DNA of 60,537 bases from Xenorhabdus kozodoii (GTDB taxonomy: Bacteria; Pseudomonadota; Gammaproteobacteria; Enterobacterales; Enterobacteriaceae), in contig NZ_NJCX01000020.1 of the NCBI RefSeq assembly GCF_002632875.1, forward strand, positions 30,560 to 91,096, in the 5' to 3' direction. This document shows, in pieces, positions 35,002 to 45,266 of the stretch; the stretch's first letter is position 1; each line of letters opens with the position of its first letter. Below the pieces are notes generated by a model. The model saw only the letters and a list, made by a program, of their open reading frames with translations. It made no database searches and was not told the origin of the DNA. Both the position numbers and the translations under genes were made by a program.

Positions 35002-35538
35002 ATGGCAAAACAGCCTGAAGATTGGCTCGACAATAATCCTGCTGAAGAGGAAGAAGATGAGATAATCTGGGTCAGTAAAAGTGAAATCAAGCGAGATGCT
35101 GAAATACTGAAAAAGTTGGGCGTGGAACTGGTTGAACTCAGTAAAAACCAACTGGAACGCATTCCGCTGGATGAAGATTTGCTGGCAGCGATTATGTTGG
35201 CACAGAAAATCAAGCGTGAAGGACGTCGCCGTCAATTACAGCTCATTGGTAAACTGTTACGTGCCCGTGATCCTGAACCCATCACTACGGCGTTGGATAA
35301 ACTGAAAAATCGCCACAACCAGCAAGTCGTTATCTTGCATAAACTGGAAGAATTGCGTGACAAACTGATCGAAAGTGATGATGCCTTTGAAGAAGTCATC
35401 GCCCTGTATCCACATACTGATCGCCAGCAACTTCGCACATTGGTTCGGAATGCGAAAAAGGAAAAGGCCGCTAACAAGCCCCCTAAATCTTACCGCCAGC
35501 TTTTTCAATATTTGAAAGATCTATCGGAATCCCCCTAA
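35002..35538 (+). CDS. darP: DarP (YjgA), 50S ribosome-assembly factor
   Basis: DarP is a DUF615 protein that binds late 50S intermediates near the peptidyl-transferase centre. The 178-aa, helical, highly charged protein shows the conserved [25 protein letters not shown] and [12 protein letters not shown] stretches. A good ribosome-binding site (GAAGGA) precedes ATG 35002. It is divergent from pmbA, as in E. coli, so the pmbA-yjgA pair has moved here as a unit. Confidence 0.97.
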   Translation: MAKQPEDWLDNNPAEEEEDEIIWVSKSEIKRDAEILKKLGVELVELSKNQLERIPLDEDLLAAIMLAQKIKREGRRRQLQLIGKLLRARDPEPITTALDKLKNRHNQQVVILHKLEELRDKLIESDDAFEEVIALYPHTDRQQLRTLVRNAKKEKAANKPPKSYRQLFQYLKDLSESP

Positions 35539-35548
35539 TCCCCTTTCG

Positions 35549-35587
35549 CCGCCATTTCGTTGAGAATTGGCGGTCATTTCTTTTTGT
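35549..35587 (+). terminator. Terminator of darP
   Basis: CCGCCA (35549-35554) pairs with TGGCGG (35568-35573), followed by TCATTTCTTTTTGTTTC on the plus strand. Confidence 0.65.
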
Positions 35588-35610
35588 TTCTTCTTCATGA
35601 CATTAACCAG

Positions 35611-35638
35611 TAAAAAGCCGCCCGTATCACAGGCGGCT
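35611..35638 (-). terminator. Terminator of the barnase-barstar operon
   Basis: On the minus strand AGCCGCC pairs with GGCGGCT around a 9-nt loop and is followed by TTTTTA. It lies about 25 nt after the barstar-like stop. Confidence 0.85.
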
Positions 35639-35663
35639 AAAGGAACTTATACCGAAGAAAAAC

Positions 35664-35933
35664 TCAATCTACCACATTAAAGCACAGCGCCCCTTCCAGC
35701 TCTTCTTCGGCTTCTTCAAACAGCAATATTAACGCCGCAAAGCGCTTTCTTTTTTGCGGGGTAAAGTGGCTAAATTCAATCTCAACAGGTAACTGAATAT
35801 GCCCCGTCACGGCATCCCACAGTGCATCCAGATTGGCACCAAAATCATCCCCAAGCTCGAAGCACTCTTTGAATTCATCATAGAAAGCGTTTAAGTCAGG
35901 GATTTGGCTAAAGTCGAATTTTACCTTTTTCAT
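35664..35933 (-). CDS. Barstar-family RNase inhibitor (YhcO-like)
   Basis: This 89-aa cytosolic protein starts at ATG 35933 (MKKVKFDFSQIPDL); 13 upstream in-frame codons belong to the preceding gene. The barstar signature (FGANLDALWDAVTG) keeps the inhibitory residues known from barstar: Asp35, Trp38, Asp39 and Thr42 equivalents. An acidic C-terminal helix (FEEAEEELEG) supplies the Glu76-type contact. It is 4 nt downstream of the barnase-like gene, so it is the cognate inhibitor that protects the cytosol. E. coli has only the barstar homologue (yhcO) at the corresponding place. Confidence 0.93.
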   Translation of the reverse strand: MKKVKFDFSQIPDLNAFYDEFKECFELGDDFGANLDALWDAVTGHIQLPVEIEFSHFTPQKRKRFAALILLFEEAEEELEGALCFNVVD

Positions 35934-35937
35934 GCCA

Positions 35938-36381
35938 TCACTCCAGTCGGGTAAAACTGTTGTAGTGATCAATCGTTAGATAAATAAGGCCATCATTAGA
36001 GTAAAGTAATCGGTCACTTCCCCGATGCCCACACCGATAATTCACATCTGCTTCAAACCAGTGACGGCCAGATTTTGTCGGTAATTTATTCTCACGGTTA
36101 GAAAATTTATCACCACCAATTGCCCTACTCGGTAACACTTCACATAAATTACCTGCACGAGCGTTCCAACCAAGGCGACGAGCCTGCTTCTTCGTAATGT
36201 AATAATCTGGCAATGTGTGATACTGACGAAGGTAGTCTGCAACACGGCGCTGTTCAGTCAGAACATCAATTTGCTTGCTCTGTTCAGTTGTCTCTGTGCG
36301 AAATGGCCCAAATCCGTTGGCAAAGGCGATATAGATAACAGCCAGAACCAATAATACCGCCACCAGCATGCTCTTTTTCAT
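35938..36381 (-). CDS. Exported barnase-family ribonuclease
   Basis: This 147-aa protein has a hydrophobic N-terminal signal or anchor (about 5-22) followed by a full barnase-like domain (about 44-146). It retains all catalytic positions of barnase: Lys64 (K27), Arg96 (R59), Glu110 as general base (E73), Arg120 (R83), Arg124 (R87) and His139 (H102). Recognisable stretches are ADYLRQYHTLPDYYITK, IGGDKFSNRE and TIDHYNSF. Two cysteines (80, 117) not found in barnase could form a disulfide in the periplasm. A GGGG ribosome-binding site lies 6 nt before the ATG. Guanine-preferring RNA cleavage is inferred from the family. The gene order nuclease-inhibitor indicates a functional pair. Confidence 0.93.
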   Translation of the reverse strand: MKKSMLVAVLLVLAVIYIAFANGFGPFRTETTEQSKQIDVLTEQRRVADYLRQYHTLPDYYITKKQARRLGWNARAGNLCEVLPSRAIGGDKFSNRENKLPTKSGRHWFEADVNYRCGHRGSDRLLYSNDGLIYLTIDHYNSFTRLE

Positions 36382-36420
36382 GATAACCCCAAGCTATTCA
36401 CGCTGTTGCCCAAGAAATTA

Positions 36421-37866
36421 TCAGGCGGTTCCACCTACGGTCAGGCTATCCAGTTTCAAGGTCGGTTGCCCAACACCTACTGGCACACTTTGGCCTTCCT
36501 TACCGCAAACACCTACACCTTTGTCGAGAGCCAAGTCATTGCCAACCATTGAAATTTGCTGCATGGCTTCAATACCAGAGCCAATTAACGTCGCACCTTT
36601 TACCGGCTTGGTGATTTTGCCGTTCTCAATCAAATAGGCTTCAGAGGTTGAAAACACAAATTTACCCGATGTGATATCCACTTGACCACCACCGAAATTC
36701 GGTGCATACAACCCACGATCCACACTGGCGATAATTTCTTCCGGCGTGGAATTTCCCGCCAGCATGTAGGTATTGGTCATCCGAGGCATCGGCAAGTGTG
36801 CATAGGATTCACGGCGACCGTTACCCGTCACAGCCACGCCCATCAAGCGAGCATTAAGTTTATCCTGCATGTAACCTTTCAAAATGCCATTTTCGATCAG
36901 TACGTTGTATTGTCCCGGAACCCCTTCATCATCAATCGCCAATGAACCACGGCGTCCCTCAAGGGTGCCATCATCCACGACGGTACACAGCTCTGAGGCC
37001 ACTTTTTGCCCAATCTGCCCCGAAAACACAGAAGTACCACGGCGGTTAAAGTCCCCTTCAAGGCCATGCCCTACCGCTTCATGCAGCAGAACGCCTGGCC
37101 ATCCAGCCCCCAATACCACCGGCATGGTGCCCGCAGGTGCGGCAACCGCTGACAAGTTGACCAGTGCCATGCGAACCGCTTCGCGAGCAAATTGCTCTGC
37201 CAGAATCTGGCCGTTTTCAGTACGCAGGAAATATTCGTAACCATAACGAGCGCCACCACCGCTGCCACCACGCTCACGCTTACCCTTTTCTTCCACTAAG
37301 ACACTGACAGAAAGGCGTACTAATGGGCGGATATCGGCCGCCAATGTCCCGTCTGTCGCCGCGACCAGCACTTGTTCATAAACCCCAGTCAAGCTGGCAC
37401 TCACTTCCTGTACGCGGTGATCTTCTGCTCGTGCAATATGATCAATGCGATGCAACAAAGCAATTTTGTCTTCCCGACTCATGCTCTGCAAAGGGTCAAT
37501 CGCCGAATAAAGTGCCTTATGTGTCACAGCACTTAAGGTATGCGAAATGCCATTACCTACTTCCCTTACGATGCTGCGCGCAGCCTGGGCGCTTTGCTGT
37601 AACGCATTCAATGTGATCTGATCTGCGTAAGCAAAACCTGTTTTCTCTCCACTGACCGCCCGAACCCCAACACCTTGATCAATATTATAGGAGCCATCTT
37701 TGATGATGCGGTCTTCCAATACCCAAGTTTCATGATAGCTGGATTGGAAATAGAGATCGGCATAGTCCAGGCGACGTTCCGCCAATTGACCCAATACAGA
37801 AAATAAGTCTTGATGATTCAAATTATTAGCAGCCAGTAAATGTTCACTGACGTAAGTTAAACTCAT
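36421..37866 (-). CDS. tldD: TldD, catalytic subunit of the TldD/TldE metalloprotease
   Basis: TldD carries the zinc site of the TldD/E protease. The 481-aa protein has the metal-binding motif [11 protein letters not shown]. The conserved [14 protein letters not shown] and [16 protein letters not shown] stretches are also present. The length is identical to E. coli. It lies between the nuclease/barstar pair and the amidase gene, all on the minus strand, 17 nt after the amidase stop, so tldD is probably in the yhdP-nit-tldD operon. Confidence 0.98.
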   Translation of the reverse strand: MSLTYVSEHLLAANNLNHQDLFSVLGQLAERRLDYADLYFQSSYHETWVLEDRIIKDGSYNIDQGVGVRAVSGEKTGFAYADQITLNALQQSAQAARSIVREVGNGISHTLSAVTHKALYSAIDPLQSMSREDKIALLHRIDHIARAEDHRVQEVSASLTGVYEQVLVAATDGTLAADIRPLVRLSVSVLVEEKGKRERGGSGGGARYGYEYFLRTENGQILAEQFAREAVRMALVNLSAVAAPAGTMPVVLGAGWPGVLLHEAVGHGLEGDFNRRGTSVFSGQIGQKVASELCTVVDDGTLEGRRGSLAIDDEGVPGQYNVLIENGILKGYMQDKLNARLMGVAVTGNGRRESYAHLPMPRMTNTYMLAGNSTPEEIIASVDRGLYAPNFGGGQVDITSGKFVFSTSEAYLIENGKITKPVKGATLIGSGIEAMQQISMVGNDLALDKGVGVCGKEGQSVPVGVGQPTLKLDSLTVGGTA

Positions 37867-37883
37867 ATTGATTACTCTTTACC

Positions 37884-38735
37884 TTAATTTGTATTCTTTT
37901 TTATCAAAGAAGTCAGTTGTGGACGGAATCGATTGTGTTTCACCAATTTTATCTGCTCACGCATGAGAGCCAAACTATCCTGACGGATATTAAGCGGTAA
38001 TGCACTGACGGTCAGGGGATTTTTCTTGATAATTTCGCCCCAACCACTCACTGCCATAGTATGTCCCCATGTTCTGCAAGTGCCATGTACACCAACCTGC
38101 GCAGACGCCAAAATAATACATTGATTTTCGATGGCACGAGCTTTTAACAATGGCTCCCAATGCGTCTTACCCGTCAAGCGGGTGAAAGCCGCAGGGACCG
38201 AAATAAGCTCCGCACCTTGTTCGCGCAATGCCTGAAAAAGTCCGGGAAAACGCAAATCATAACAGATAGACATTCCCAAACGACCAACGGGCGTATCAAC
38301 AACGGTAATATGTTCCCCAGGCTGATAAATGGCGGATTCATTATAGGCGCCGTGTTCATCGTTGATATCGACATCAAACATGTGGATTTTATCGTAACGG
38401 GCTTGAAGCTCTCCTTTGTCATCAAACAACAGGCTACTGTTTGTGATACGAGTGGGATCTTCGCGACTGACCAGTGGCATAGAGCCAATCAACAGCCAAA
38501 TACCATAATGCTGTGCTATTTTGCTCACTGCCTGTTGTAATGGCCCACTTCCCTGTATTTCTGCATGTGCGCGGTAGGTATCAGCATCATCAGCGAACAA
38601 CAGCGCATTTTCCGGTGTCAGAACCAGTTTTACGGTATCTGGTAACTGTCTAATTTGCTGCTCAATTTGCGCTAAATTGTGTTTGACACTCGCACCACTG
38701 CATAATTGTAAAAGTGCAACATTGACGTTTTTCAT
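37884..38735 (-). CDS. Carbon-nitrogen hydrolase (Nit-type amidase)
   Basis: This 283-aa protein belongs to the nitrilase superfamily and most resembles the Nit1/omega-amidase group. Members repair deaminated glutathione or hydrolyse alpha-keto amides in the cytosol. The catalytic triad is visible: Glu in LTPENALLF, Lys in RYDKIHMFD and Cys in GMSICYDLRFP, with a second Glu in HWEPLLKARAIE. Its start overlaps the yhdP stop by 4 nt. The operon position between yhdP and tldD is also seen in other enterobacteria. The exact substrate is not determined. Confidence 0.9.
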   Translation of the reverse strand: MKNVNVALLQLCSGASVKHNLAQIEQQIRQLPDTVKLVLTPENALLFADDADTYRAHAEIQGSGPLQQAVSKIAQHYGIWLLIGSMPLVSREDPTRITNSSLLFDDKGELQARYDKIHMFDVDINDEHGAYNESAIYQPGEHITVVDTPVGRLGMSICYDLRFPGLFQALREQGAELISVPAAFTRLTGKTHWEPLLKARAIENQCIILASAQVGVHGTCRTWGHTMAVSGWGEIIKKNPLTVSALPLNIRQDSLALMREQIKLVKHNRFRPQLTSLIKKNTN

Positions 38736-41700
38736 GACCCTTTATTCTCCTTAAGCTGACGTAGAACCTCATCAATTTTAGGTTGTTCGAGGCTGCCCGT
38801 TAACCGATAGCGAATCACCGATATCTTATTCCACAAGGGCCCCAATACTTTTGTCGCGGCAAAAATTGCCGCGCCAGCCACAGGATTGACTGCAAAGGCC
38901 GTCGCAACTCCCACCGTTGTCGAAATTTCTGGCGTAATAACCAGCTCCATATTGATTTGGCGATGAACTAAATCTGTCTGCCCTATGGCATTGATGTCCG
39001 CTGCCAATCCATCGATGAGAAAGTTATCGGTGTACATGACGCCATTTTTTATCGTTGCGTCACCACGAATGGAATCGAAATTGAAATCATTACTGAATGT
39101 ATCACTAAAATCCAATTGTAATTTACGCAACAACGCGTCAAAACTGATGAGCCTTAATAATTGCCCAGCTCTACCCCCCCCCAATTTGGCGATGGCCCCT
39201 TTGTTCATGTCTCCAGTCAGCGTACCATTCAGTGTTTTGAGATCTGGCTGCCACGGGACATTTTGCCATTTCAAATTGAAATCAAATTTGAAAGGCGCAT
39301 CAACAATCGGAACGACGAAGCCCAAATAAGCAGCCATATCATCAAATTTTTGCCCTGATAACTGCCCCTTGATATGGCTATGACTTCCGGTATTGTTTTC
39401 ATCCCAACGCCCAGATAGTGCCAATTTTCCAGCGCTATTTTCCATTTGCGCATTCGTCAAGACCAGAGAATCCCCTTCCGGTTTAATCGATCCAGATACT
39501 TTGCCGAGATTTAATCCGGCAACCCAGCATTCTGCGCATTTGATATCCAATGCCGGCCAACGGTTCAAAGCATAATGGGGCGCAGAAGCCTTGGCTAACC
39601 TTAACTTTTTGCCATCAACCGACGGATCGGCCACCCGCAGGGGAGCGTAATAAAGATAATTGATTGACGCTTGTATCGGCCGGTGTTTTTCAATCAAAAG
39701 GTTACCATTTATCTCTGCCCCCTTTGCACTCACGGCCATTTCACCGTTTTGTTGAACAACATGGAATGTGAGCTGGTTCCAACGCTGTCCAGCAAGATCC
39801 AGTGCAGGCAATGAAATTTCAAATGTGCTTGGCCACAGCAAACCACCTTCTTCCGCGGGTTTCCAACGCAAAAGTTCAAGCAACGCCAGTAATTTTTCCC
39901 CCTCAATGGCAGGCAAGTTTAATGCCACCAACGGTTTTTTCGGCAGCGCGGGCAGCCTATCCCCCCCGGTATGTAAAATACCTCGCTGCAATCTGACATG
40001 CGTTTTTTCCAATCCCCACTGGGTATTGAACGTATATCGTTCGCCCACGGAGCCGTTGATCTGAAGTTGGTTTATGTCACCTGCGGCCTGGAGATTAATC
40101 TTATGCCATTTCCTCAGCGATTCTGTGTCCAGCATGGGCAATTGACTGTTAAAATGTGACAAATCCGCATTAACTGCAACATGATATTTCACGTCACCTT
40201 TTGATTCGCCAGACGGTAGCGTAATATTCACATCCCCCTGCCACGTTAGCGTTCCAGATAGCTTGTTCCGAATCTCCGCAGGAAGTGCCGGTAATGCCTG
40301 CGCTGCCCAATGTGAATCCAGTTTCACATTCACCTGATAATGTTTTAGCAAGTCTTGGGTGGAAAATTTCAGGGACAACGGATTGCCTAGCCAATGAGCA
40401 GATAGGGTTTCGCTTTTTAACTGGCCATTGTCAAAGCGGAATTTGCCATTGAGATGTTTCATCTGGCTATTTAGTGGCTTAATGAACAGGCGCGCATCTT
40501 TCAGCGCCACTTCTCCGCTCGCCACAACGTCTCCCTGCTTTAAGGGGATGTCCAGATGGAGCTTGCCATCCACCTTGCCATCAAGCCGCAAATTTTCCAG
40601 AGCGCGACCAATCGAGTCTGCCATTGGGCTGTGGTTGAAATAATCATGAATGCTCTTGCCATCCCCAGATAGCGTGGTATCAATAAACAGCTTATGCTTG
40701 CCATAATCTGGGATCACAGCCGAAACCTGAGTGGCTTCCACTTTGCCCAAACGCGCTTTCTGTGCCAGCATCTGCAACCCGTTATTCTGGAAATTCAGGT
40801 CGATATCTAAATCAAACAGAGCCGGCCAGTCGGGTTGGTATTGGAAGGTTGCATGGCGCACGGGAACCCGTACCTGAAATTGCCCCTTGTTCTGTTTAAA
40901 CGGGAAATCATGGGGATCACCATGAAAAACCAACGTCGCATTATCGACCTTACCCTTAATCAAGGCGGCGGACAAATAGTCTGTCAGGGACTCCCCCATC
41001 AGCAGCCTGGGGAAATAGCGCCAGGCTTCCCCCAGATCATTGACTCGAATTCCGGCTAACATTGCCAAAACGGGTTGTCCCTGGCGGGGTTTTAGGTAAC
41101 GGAAATTTCCATTCAACCATAGCGATTTGGCCTGCACATCCAGCCCCTGGCTCCATACTTCCATGCCATTTTGGGCATTTTCCCAAGATACCTTTCCTGC
41201 GCTGCGGGCAATCTCAAGCGGAGCCTGAAACTTGTTGCCATAATCAATGGTGCTGTTTTTCAATGCAAAATGGAGATCCCCTCCCTGCTTGTTCCCCGCT
41301 AACATGCCACTGAATTGGTTGATTGAAGGCAGTTCTTTCCAGCGTAACCAGCTTACCCCCCGCCATTTCAGGCGAATTCCCATCTCAGCGGGCAGCACTG
41401 GCGTGATATCGAGGGCAAAACTGTCAATCATCCCCTTTGGCTGTCGATGCTGCCAATCCTTGACGGTATCCGGTGTCACAAAAGAGAGTATCGGCAATAT
41501 TCCGTTCAGGTATTCAAGCTGGATATTTTCGGCACGAATACGCCAGTGATCATTCCCCTGATATTGCTGTGATTGTGCCATATATAGCGCCGAGAGTTTT
41601 CCCGCGGGCCACTGTTGATTGTCCGTTTTCAGACCCGCCAGATTTGGCATTTTAAACAACCACCCTTCACCTTGGCGGCGCATTTGCAAAAGGAGATCAC

Positions 41701-42544
41701 TCACATCAAGCCGATGTGTTTCATCTCCGACGTGCCAGTTGACACCGCCATGTTTAAGTTGCAAACGTCCACTATCAACCCGCCCACGCTTGAGAGTAAT
41801 CCAACTGGCTAAGCTGAAATGGGCGCTATCCAGCCCTGTGTTATCCTTTAGCCAGCGACTTAACCACAGCCGCATGTCGATATCATCAGCCTGCAAATAA
41901 ACCGTGCCGTTATCCAAAATCCCATTGCTATCTTTCAGGTCAAGTTTTACCTGAACAACGCCTTCTTGCCCATTAATCGAAGAGAGGCTGACGCTGCCTT
42001 GTGCCCGATGGCGGTTATCTCTATTCAGCCATGTTAGCTGCGGCAATCGCAGATCAGCTTTTTCACCAGATGGGGTCAGAAAGGTTAAGCGACTGTCATG
42101 CAAATCAAAATGATTAAGTTGTTCGAGAAACAGCGTAGAGAGGCTATCTGGCTTAGAAAGCTTGTTTTCGCCATCCTCACCAAACAGGGCTTGATTGTAA
42201 TTGACTTGAAGCTGGTAAAAGGACAAATCACGAAAATGCCAGCGCCGTTGTAAAAGTGAGCGCCAGACATCCAAAGAAAGGATGATCTTTTTGGCATGAA
42301 TATCGGCTTGTTCCGTTTTTGCACTGATATCACGAATTTCCAGACTGGGGCCAAAGGATTCCCACTGGCCTTTTATGTAACCAATATTGACCGGAATACC
42401 CGTCACGTCAGCAATTTTTTCGACTAATTGCTGACGATATTCATTGAGATGTGGCAGGAAGAAACGCAACCCGCTGACAAGCAAAGCCACAATGATAATG
42501 ACTATTGCGGCTGTCGCTAATAATATCCCCGGCAGTCGCTTCAC
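38732..42544 (-). CDS. yhdP: YhdP, AsmA-like phospholipid transport protein
   Basis: YhdP is a very large inner-membrane-anchored protein that spans the periplasm. With TamB and YdbH it moves phospholipids to the outer membrane. The 1270-aa protein (E. coli 1266) has one N-terminal membrane helix (about 7-28), a long beta-rich repeat body (DUF3971 and AsmA-type segments) and the conserved C-terminal end NMELVITPEISTTVGVATAFAVNPVAG. A run of nine G on the coding strand (39174-39182) encodes LGGGR. The gene overlaps the amidase gene by 4 nt. Confidence 0.97.
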   Translation of the reverse strand: MKRLPGILLATAAIVIIIVALLVSGLRFFLPHLNEYRQQLVEKIADVTGIPVNIGYIKGQWESFGPSLEIRDISAKTEQADIHAKKIILSLDVWRSLLQRRWHFRDLSFYQLQVNYNQALFGEDGENKLSKPDSLSTLFLEQLNHFDLHDSRLTFLTPSGEKADLRLPQLTWLNRDNRHRAQGSVSLSSINGQEGVVQVKLDLKDSNGILDNGTVYLQADDIDMRLWLSRWLKDNTGLDSAHFSLASWITLKRGRVDSGRLQLKHGGVNWHVGDETHRLDVSDLLLQMRRQGEGWLFKMPNLAGLKTDNQQWPAGKLSALYMAQSQQYQGNDHWRIRAENIQLEYLNGILPILSFVTPDTVKDWQHRQPKGMIDSFALDITPVLPAEMGIRLKWRGVSWLRWKELPSINQFSGMLAGNKQGGDLHFALKNSTIDYGNKFQAPLEIARSAGKVSWENAQNGMEVWSQGLDVQAKSLWLNGNFRYLKPRQGQPVLAMLAGIRVNDLGEAWRYFPRLLMGESLTDYLSAALIKGKVDNATLVFHGDPHDFPFKQNKGQFQVRVPVRHATFQYQPDWPALFDLDIDLNFQNNGLQMLAQKARLGKVEATQVSAVIPDYGKHKLFIDTTLSGDGKSIHDYFNHSPMADSIGRALENLRLDGKVDGKLHLDIPLKQGDVVASGEVALKDARLFIKPLNSQMKHLNGKFRFDNGQLKSETLSAHWLGNPLSLKFSTQDLLKHYQVNVKLDSHWAAQALPALPAEIRNKLSGTLTWQGDVNITLPSGESKGDVKYHVAVNADLSHFNSQLPMLDTESLRKWHKINLQAAGDINQLQINGSVGERYTFNTQWGLEKTHVRLQRGILHTGGDRLPALPKKPLVALNLPAIEGEKLLALLELLRWKPAEEGGLLWPSTFEISLPALDLAGQRWNQLTFHVVQQNGEMAVSAKGAEINGNLLIEKHRPIQASINYLYYAPLRVADPSVDGKKLRLAKASAPHYALNRWPALDIKCAECWVAGLNLGKVSGSIKPEGDSLVLTNAQMENSAGKLALSGRWDENNTGSHSHIKGQLSGQKFDDMAAYLGFVVPIVDAPFKFDFNLKWQNVPWQPDLKTLNGTLTGDMNKGAIAKLGGGRAGQLLRLISFDALLRKLQLDFSDTFSNDFNFDSIRGDATIKNGVMYTDNFLIDGLAADINAIGQTDLVHRQINMELVITPEISTTVGVATAFAVNPVAGAAIFAATKVLGPLWNKISVIRYRLTGSLEQPKIDEVLRQLKENKGS

Positions 42545-42653
42545 GCATTTCTCCTTGGTTGTCAGCGCTGTTTCTCTGTAAGCGAATTTTTTTACAAACC
42601 GTCTCCTACAGACTCGCCGTTACAAATTAGCTCTCACAAACTAACTGATTGTT

Positions 42654-44123
42654 TTACATCATAATTACGTCAAACTGTTCCTGACTGTAACGCTGTTCTG
42701 TCTGTACTTTGACCTGTTTGCCTACAAAAATTTCCACCTCGGCTAAGGCGTGGGATTCATCCCCTTTTAGGGTTTCGCTGACGGCGGGAGAGGCATAAAC
42801 CAGAAAACGATCAGCATCAATTGCACGATTGACGCGTACAATTTCACGCAAGACTTCATAACAGACGGTTTCGACAGATTTTACCGTGCCACGTCCCTGA
42901 CACGTTGGACAATTATCACACAAGATATGTTCGATACTTTCCCGTGTACGTTTGCGCGTCATCTCAACCAAACCCAACTGTGAGAAACCATTGAGGGTGG
43001 TTTTCACCCTATCTTTACTGAGTGCCTGTTCCAAAGAAGCCAATACCCGGCGCCGGTGTTCTTCATTACCCATGTCGATAAAATCAATGATAATGATCCC
43101 ACCCAAATTACGCAGCCTTAATTGCCGGGCGATTGCCTGTGCTGCTTCGATATTAGTATTAAAGATAGTCTCTTCTAAATTGCGATGTCCAACAAAAGCG
43201 CCGGTATTAATATCAATGGTCGTCATGGCTTCTGTCTGATCAATGATCAGATAGCCACCTGACTTTAATTCCACTTTACGCTCCAGCGCCCGCTGAATTT
43301 CATTTTCCACATCAAACAGATCAAATATCGGTTGGTTTCCCTGATAATGTTCCAGTTTTGCGTTCATTTCAGGAATATATTCATCAATAAATTCCTGCAA
43401 TTGGATAAATGTTTGGCGGGAATCGACCCGAATGCGATCAAGAGAAGCACCCACAAAATCACGTAAGACACGCTGCGCCAGTGCTAATTCACCATATACC
43501 TTATATTTGGTGATATTGCGTTTTTTACGTTCAATCACTTTGCTCCACAGGCGCTTCAAAAATGCGGCATCCTGTGCCAGCTCTTCGGCTCCTACACCTT
43601 CAGCGGCCGTGCGGATAATAAATCCACCCTCCTCATCACAATACGCCATGACGATGCTTTTTAGGCGCTCACGTTCTTCCTCGCTCTCTATGCGCTGTGA
43701 AACGCCAACATGCGATGCCCCCGGCATAAACACCAAATAACGTGACGGTAAGGTGATATCCGTTGTCAAACGGGCACCTTTGGTTCCCAGGGGATCTTTC
43801 ACGACCTGAACAAGTAAATCCTGTCCCTGACGTACCAATTCAGCAATGTCCCTGACATGGAAATTTTTTCGTTCTTCGCCGGCAATACACTCCGTATGGG
43901 GCACAATATCCGAAGCATGCAAAAAAGCCGCTTTTTCCAGCCCAATATCCACAAAAGCCGCCTGCATACCGGGTAAAACCCGGCTCACACGCCCCTTGTA
44001 AATGTTGCCGACAATGCCCCTTTTCGCTTCCCGTTCGATATGAATTTCTTGCAATATACCGCCATCAATATAAGCAACCCGCGTTTCGGATGGTGTTACA
44101 TTAACCAATAACTCTGCTGTCAT
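42654..44123 (-). CDS. rng: Ribonuclease G
   Basis: RNase G is a cytosolic endonuclease that matures the 5' end of 16S rRNA and acts in mRNA decay. The 489-aa protein has an S1 RNA-binding domain (about 38-125). The RNase E/G catalytic domain shows the magnesium aspartates in [12 protein letters not shown] and IIIIDFIDM, and a Zn-link cysteine motif [11 protein letters not shown]. The maf start overlaps its own start region by 4 nt in the usual mreBCD-maf-rng order. Confidence 0.98.
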   Translation of the reverse strand: MTAELLVNVTPSETRVAYIDGGILQEIHIEREAKRGIVGNIYKGRVSRVLPGMQAAFVDIGLEKAAFLHASDIVPHTECIAGEERKNFHVRDIAELVRQGQDLLVQVVKDPLGTKGARLTTDITLPSRYLVFMPGASHVGVSQRIESEEERERLKSIVMAYCDEEGGFIIRTAAEGVGAEELAQDAAFLKRLWSKVIERKKRNITKYKVYGELALAQRVLRDFVGASLDRIRVDSRQTFIQLQEFIDEYIPEMNAKLEHYQGNQPIFDLFDVENEIQRALERKVELKSGGYLIIDQTEAMTTIDINTGAFVGHRNLEETIFNTNIEAAQAIARQLRLRNLGGIIIIDFIDMGNEEHRRRVLASLEQALSKDRVKTTLNGFSQLGLVEMTRKRTRESIEHILCDNCPTCQGRGTVKSVETVCYEVLREIVRVNRAIDADRFLVYASPAVSETLKGDESHALAEVEIFVGKQVKVQTEQRYSQEQFDVIMM

Positions 44124-44707
44124 GAATAGTCCTTCCCATCAGCTAACGCTAAAAACCGTGTGATTAATTCATACGTTTCCACCAGTGGCAAGCCGACAAC
44201 AGCGTGGTAACTGCCATTAATTTTTCTGACAAAACAACCGCCTTTACCTTGAATGCCATAAGCGCCGGCTTTATCCATTGGCTCTCCAGTTGCAATATAT
44301 TCCCGTATTTCCTGTTGGGACAACTGGCGGAACATCACATCTGTCACGATTATTTCACTCAAGGTATGCTGACTGCTCGATAAAGCAACAGCCGTCATCA
44401 CTTGATGGCACTGGCCTGACAAAGCATTAAGCATTTCCGCCGCGTGTTGCGGATTTCGCGGCTTTTCTAAGATACGGTTATTCAGTACAACAAGGGTATC
44501 CGCGCCCAGAACGGGATAGTCTTGTGGCGCAATGGCTACGCCAGCCTGTGCTTTCTCTCTGGCCAATCGGGTAACATATTGCTGGGGTGACTCCCCTTCA
44601 CGCCATTTTTCTTCGACCTGGGGTGCCAGGATTGCAAAGTTAAAATCCAATAATCCCACCAGCTCACGTCGTCTTGGTGAGCCAGAAGCTAAGTAAATGG
44701 TTTTCAT
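44120..44707 (-). CDS. yhdE: Maf-family nucleoside triphosphate pyrophosphatase (YhdE)
   Basis: YhdE hydrolyses dTTP, UTP and modified analogues to monophosphates and so acts as a house-cleaning enzyme. The 195-aa Maf protein has the signature motifs [18 protein letters not shown] and [17 protein letters not shown]. It lies between mreD and rng and its stop overlaps the rng start by 4 nt. Confidence 0.97.
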   Translation of the reverse strand: MKTIYLASGSPRRRELVGLLDFNFAILAPQVEEKWREGESPQQYVTRLAREKAQAGVAIAPQDYPVLGADTLVVLNNRILEKPRNPQHAAEMLNALSGQCHQVMTAVALSSSQHTLSEIIVTDVMFRQLSQQEIREYIATGEPMDKAGAYGIQGKGGCFVRKINGSYHAVVGLPLVETYELITRFLALADGKDYS

Positions 44708-44777
44708 GGTGAATAATCCTTAGAAGTCGTTCCCAACCCGCTATTTTTTGTTATATACCTTCATACAGGAACCTACT

Positions 44778-45266
44778 TTAACGAACTGAAAATTGACGAC
44801 GGATTTTCCGCATTAATAAGAATAGCCAAGGCCAGAGAATACCATTGACCAGCCCATTCCAGAACACTTCTGGATGGAAGATAACCTTTAGTAGCAAAGC
44901 ATGGGCCAGAAATACGCAGAGGTTCATCAATGTTGAAAGCCCAACGACAACCAGGGCTTGCTGCCACAGCGCCATGTTGCGGATAAGCTGGAATTTGAAA
45001 GCTACCAGAAAACTGATAATGCTAAATGCCAGGGCATGTGCCCCCAGGATACTGCCATGCAACAGATCCGTGATAATTCCCAATACAAAGCCAGTACCTA
45101 CACTGACACGATGGGGAAGCGCAAGCAACCAATAAACTAAACACAGCATCAATAAATCGGGCCGAAACATGAAAAACTGCTCCGGCCACGGCATAATCTG
45201 TAACACGATGGCAATCAGGAAAGATAACCAAATGACCCAACGTCCTTGGCTACGGTATTGACTCAT
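44778..45266 (-). CDS. mreD: MreD, rod-shape elongasome protein
   Basis: MreD is a small polytopic inner-membrane protein of the Rod complex that couples MreB filaments to cell-wall synthesis. The 162-aa protein has five to six hydrophobic helices. The conserved [22 protein letters not shown] segment lies near its N-terminus. It overlaps mreC by 4 nt. Confidence 0.97.
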   Translation of the reverse strand: MSQYRSQGRWVIWLSFLIAIVLQIMPWPEQFFMFRPDLLMLCLVYWLLALPHRVSVGTGFVLGIITDLLHGSILGAHALAFSIISFLVAFKFQLIRNMALWQQALVVVGLSTLMNLCVFLAHALLLKVIFHPEVFWNGLVNGILWPWLFLLMRKIRRQFSVR

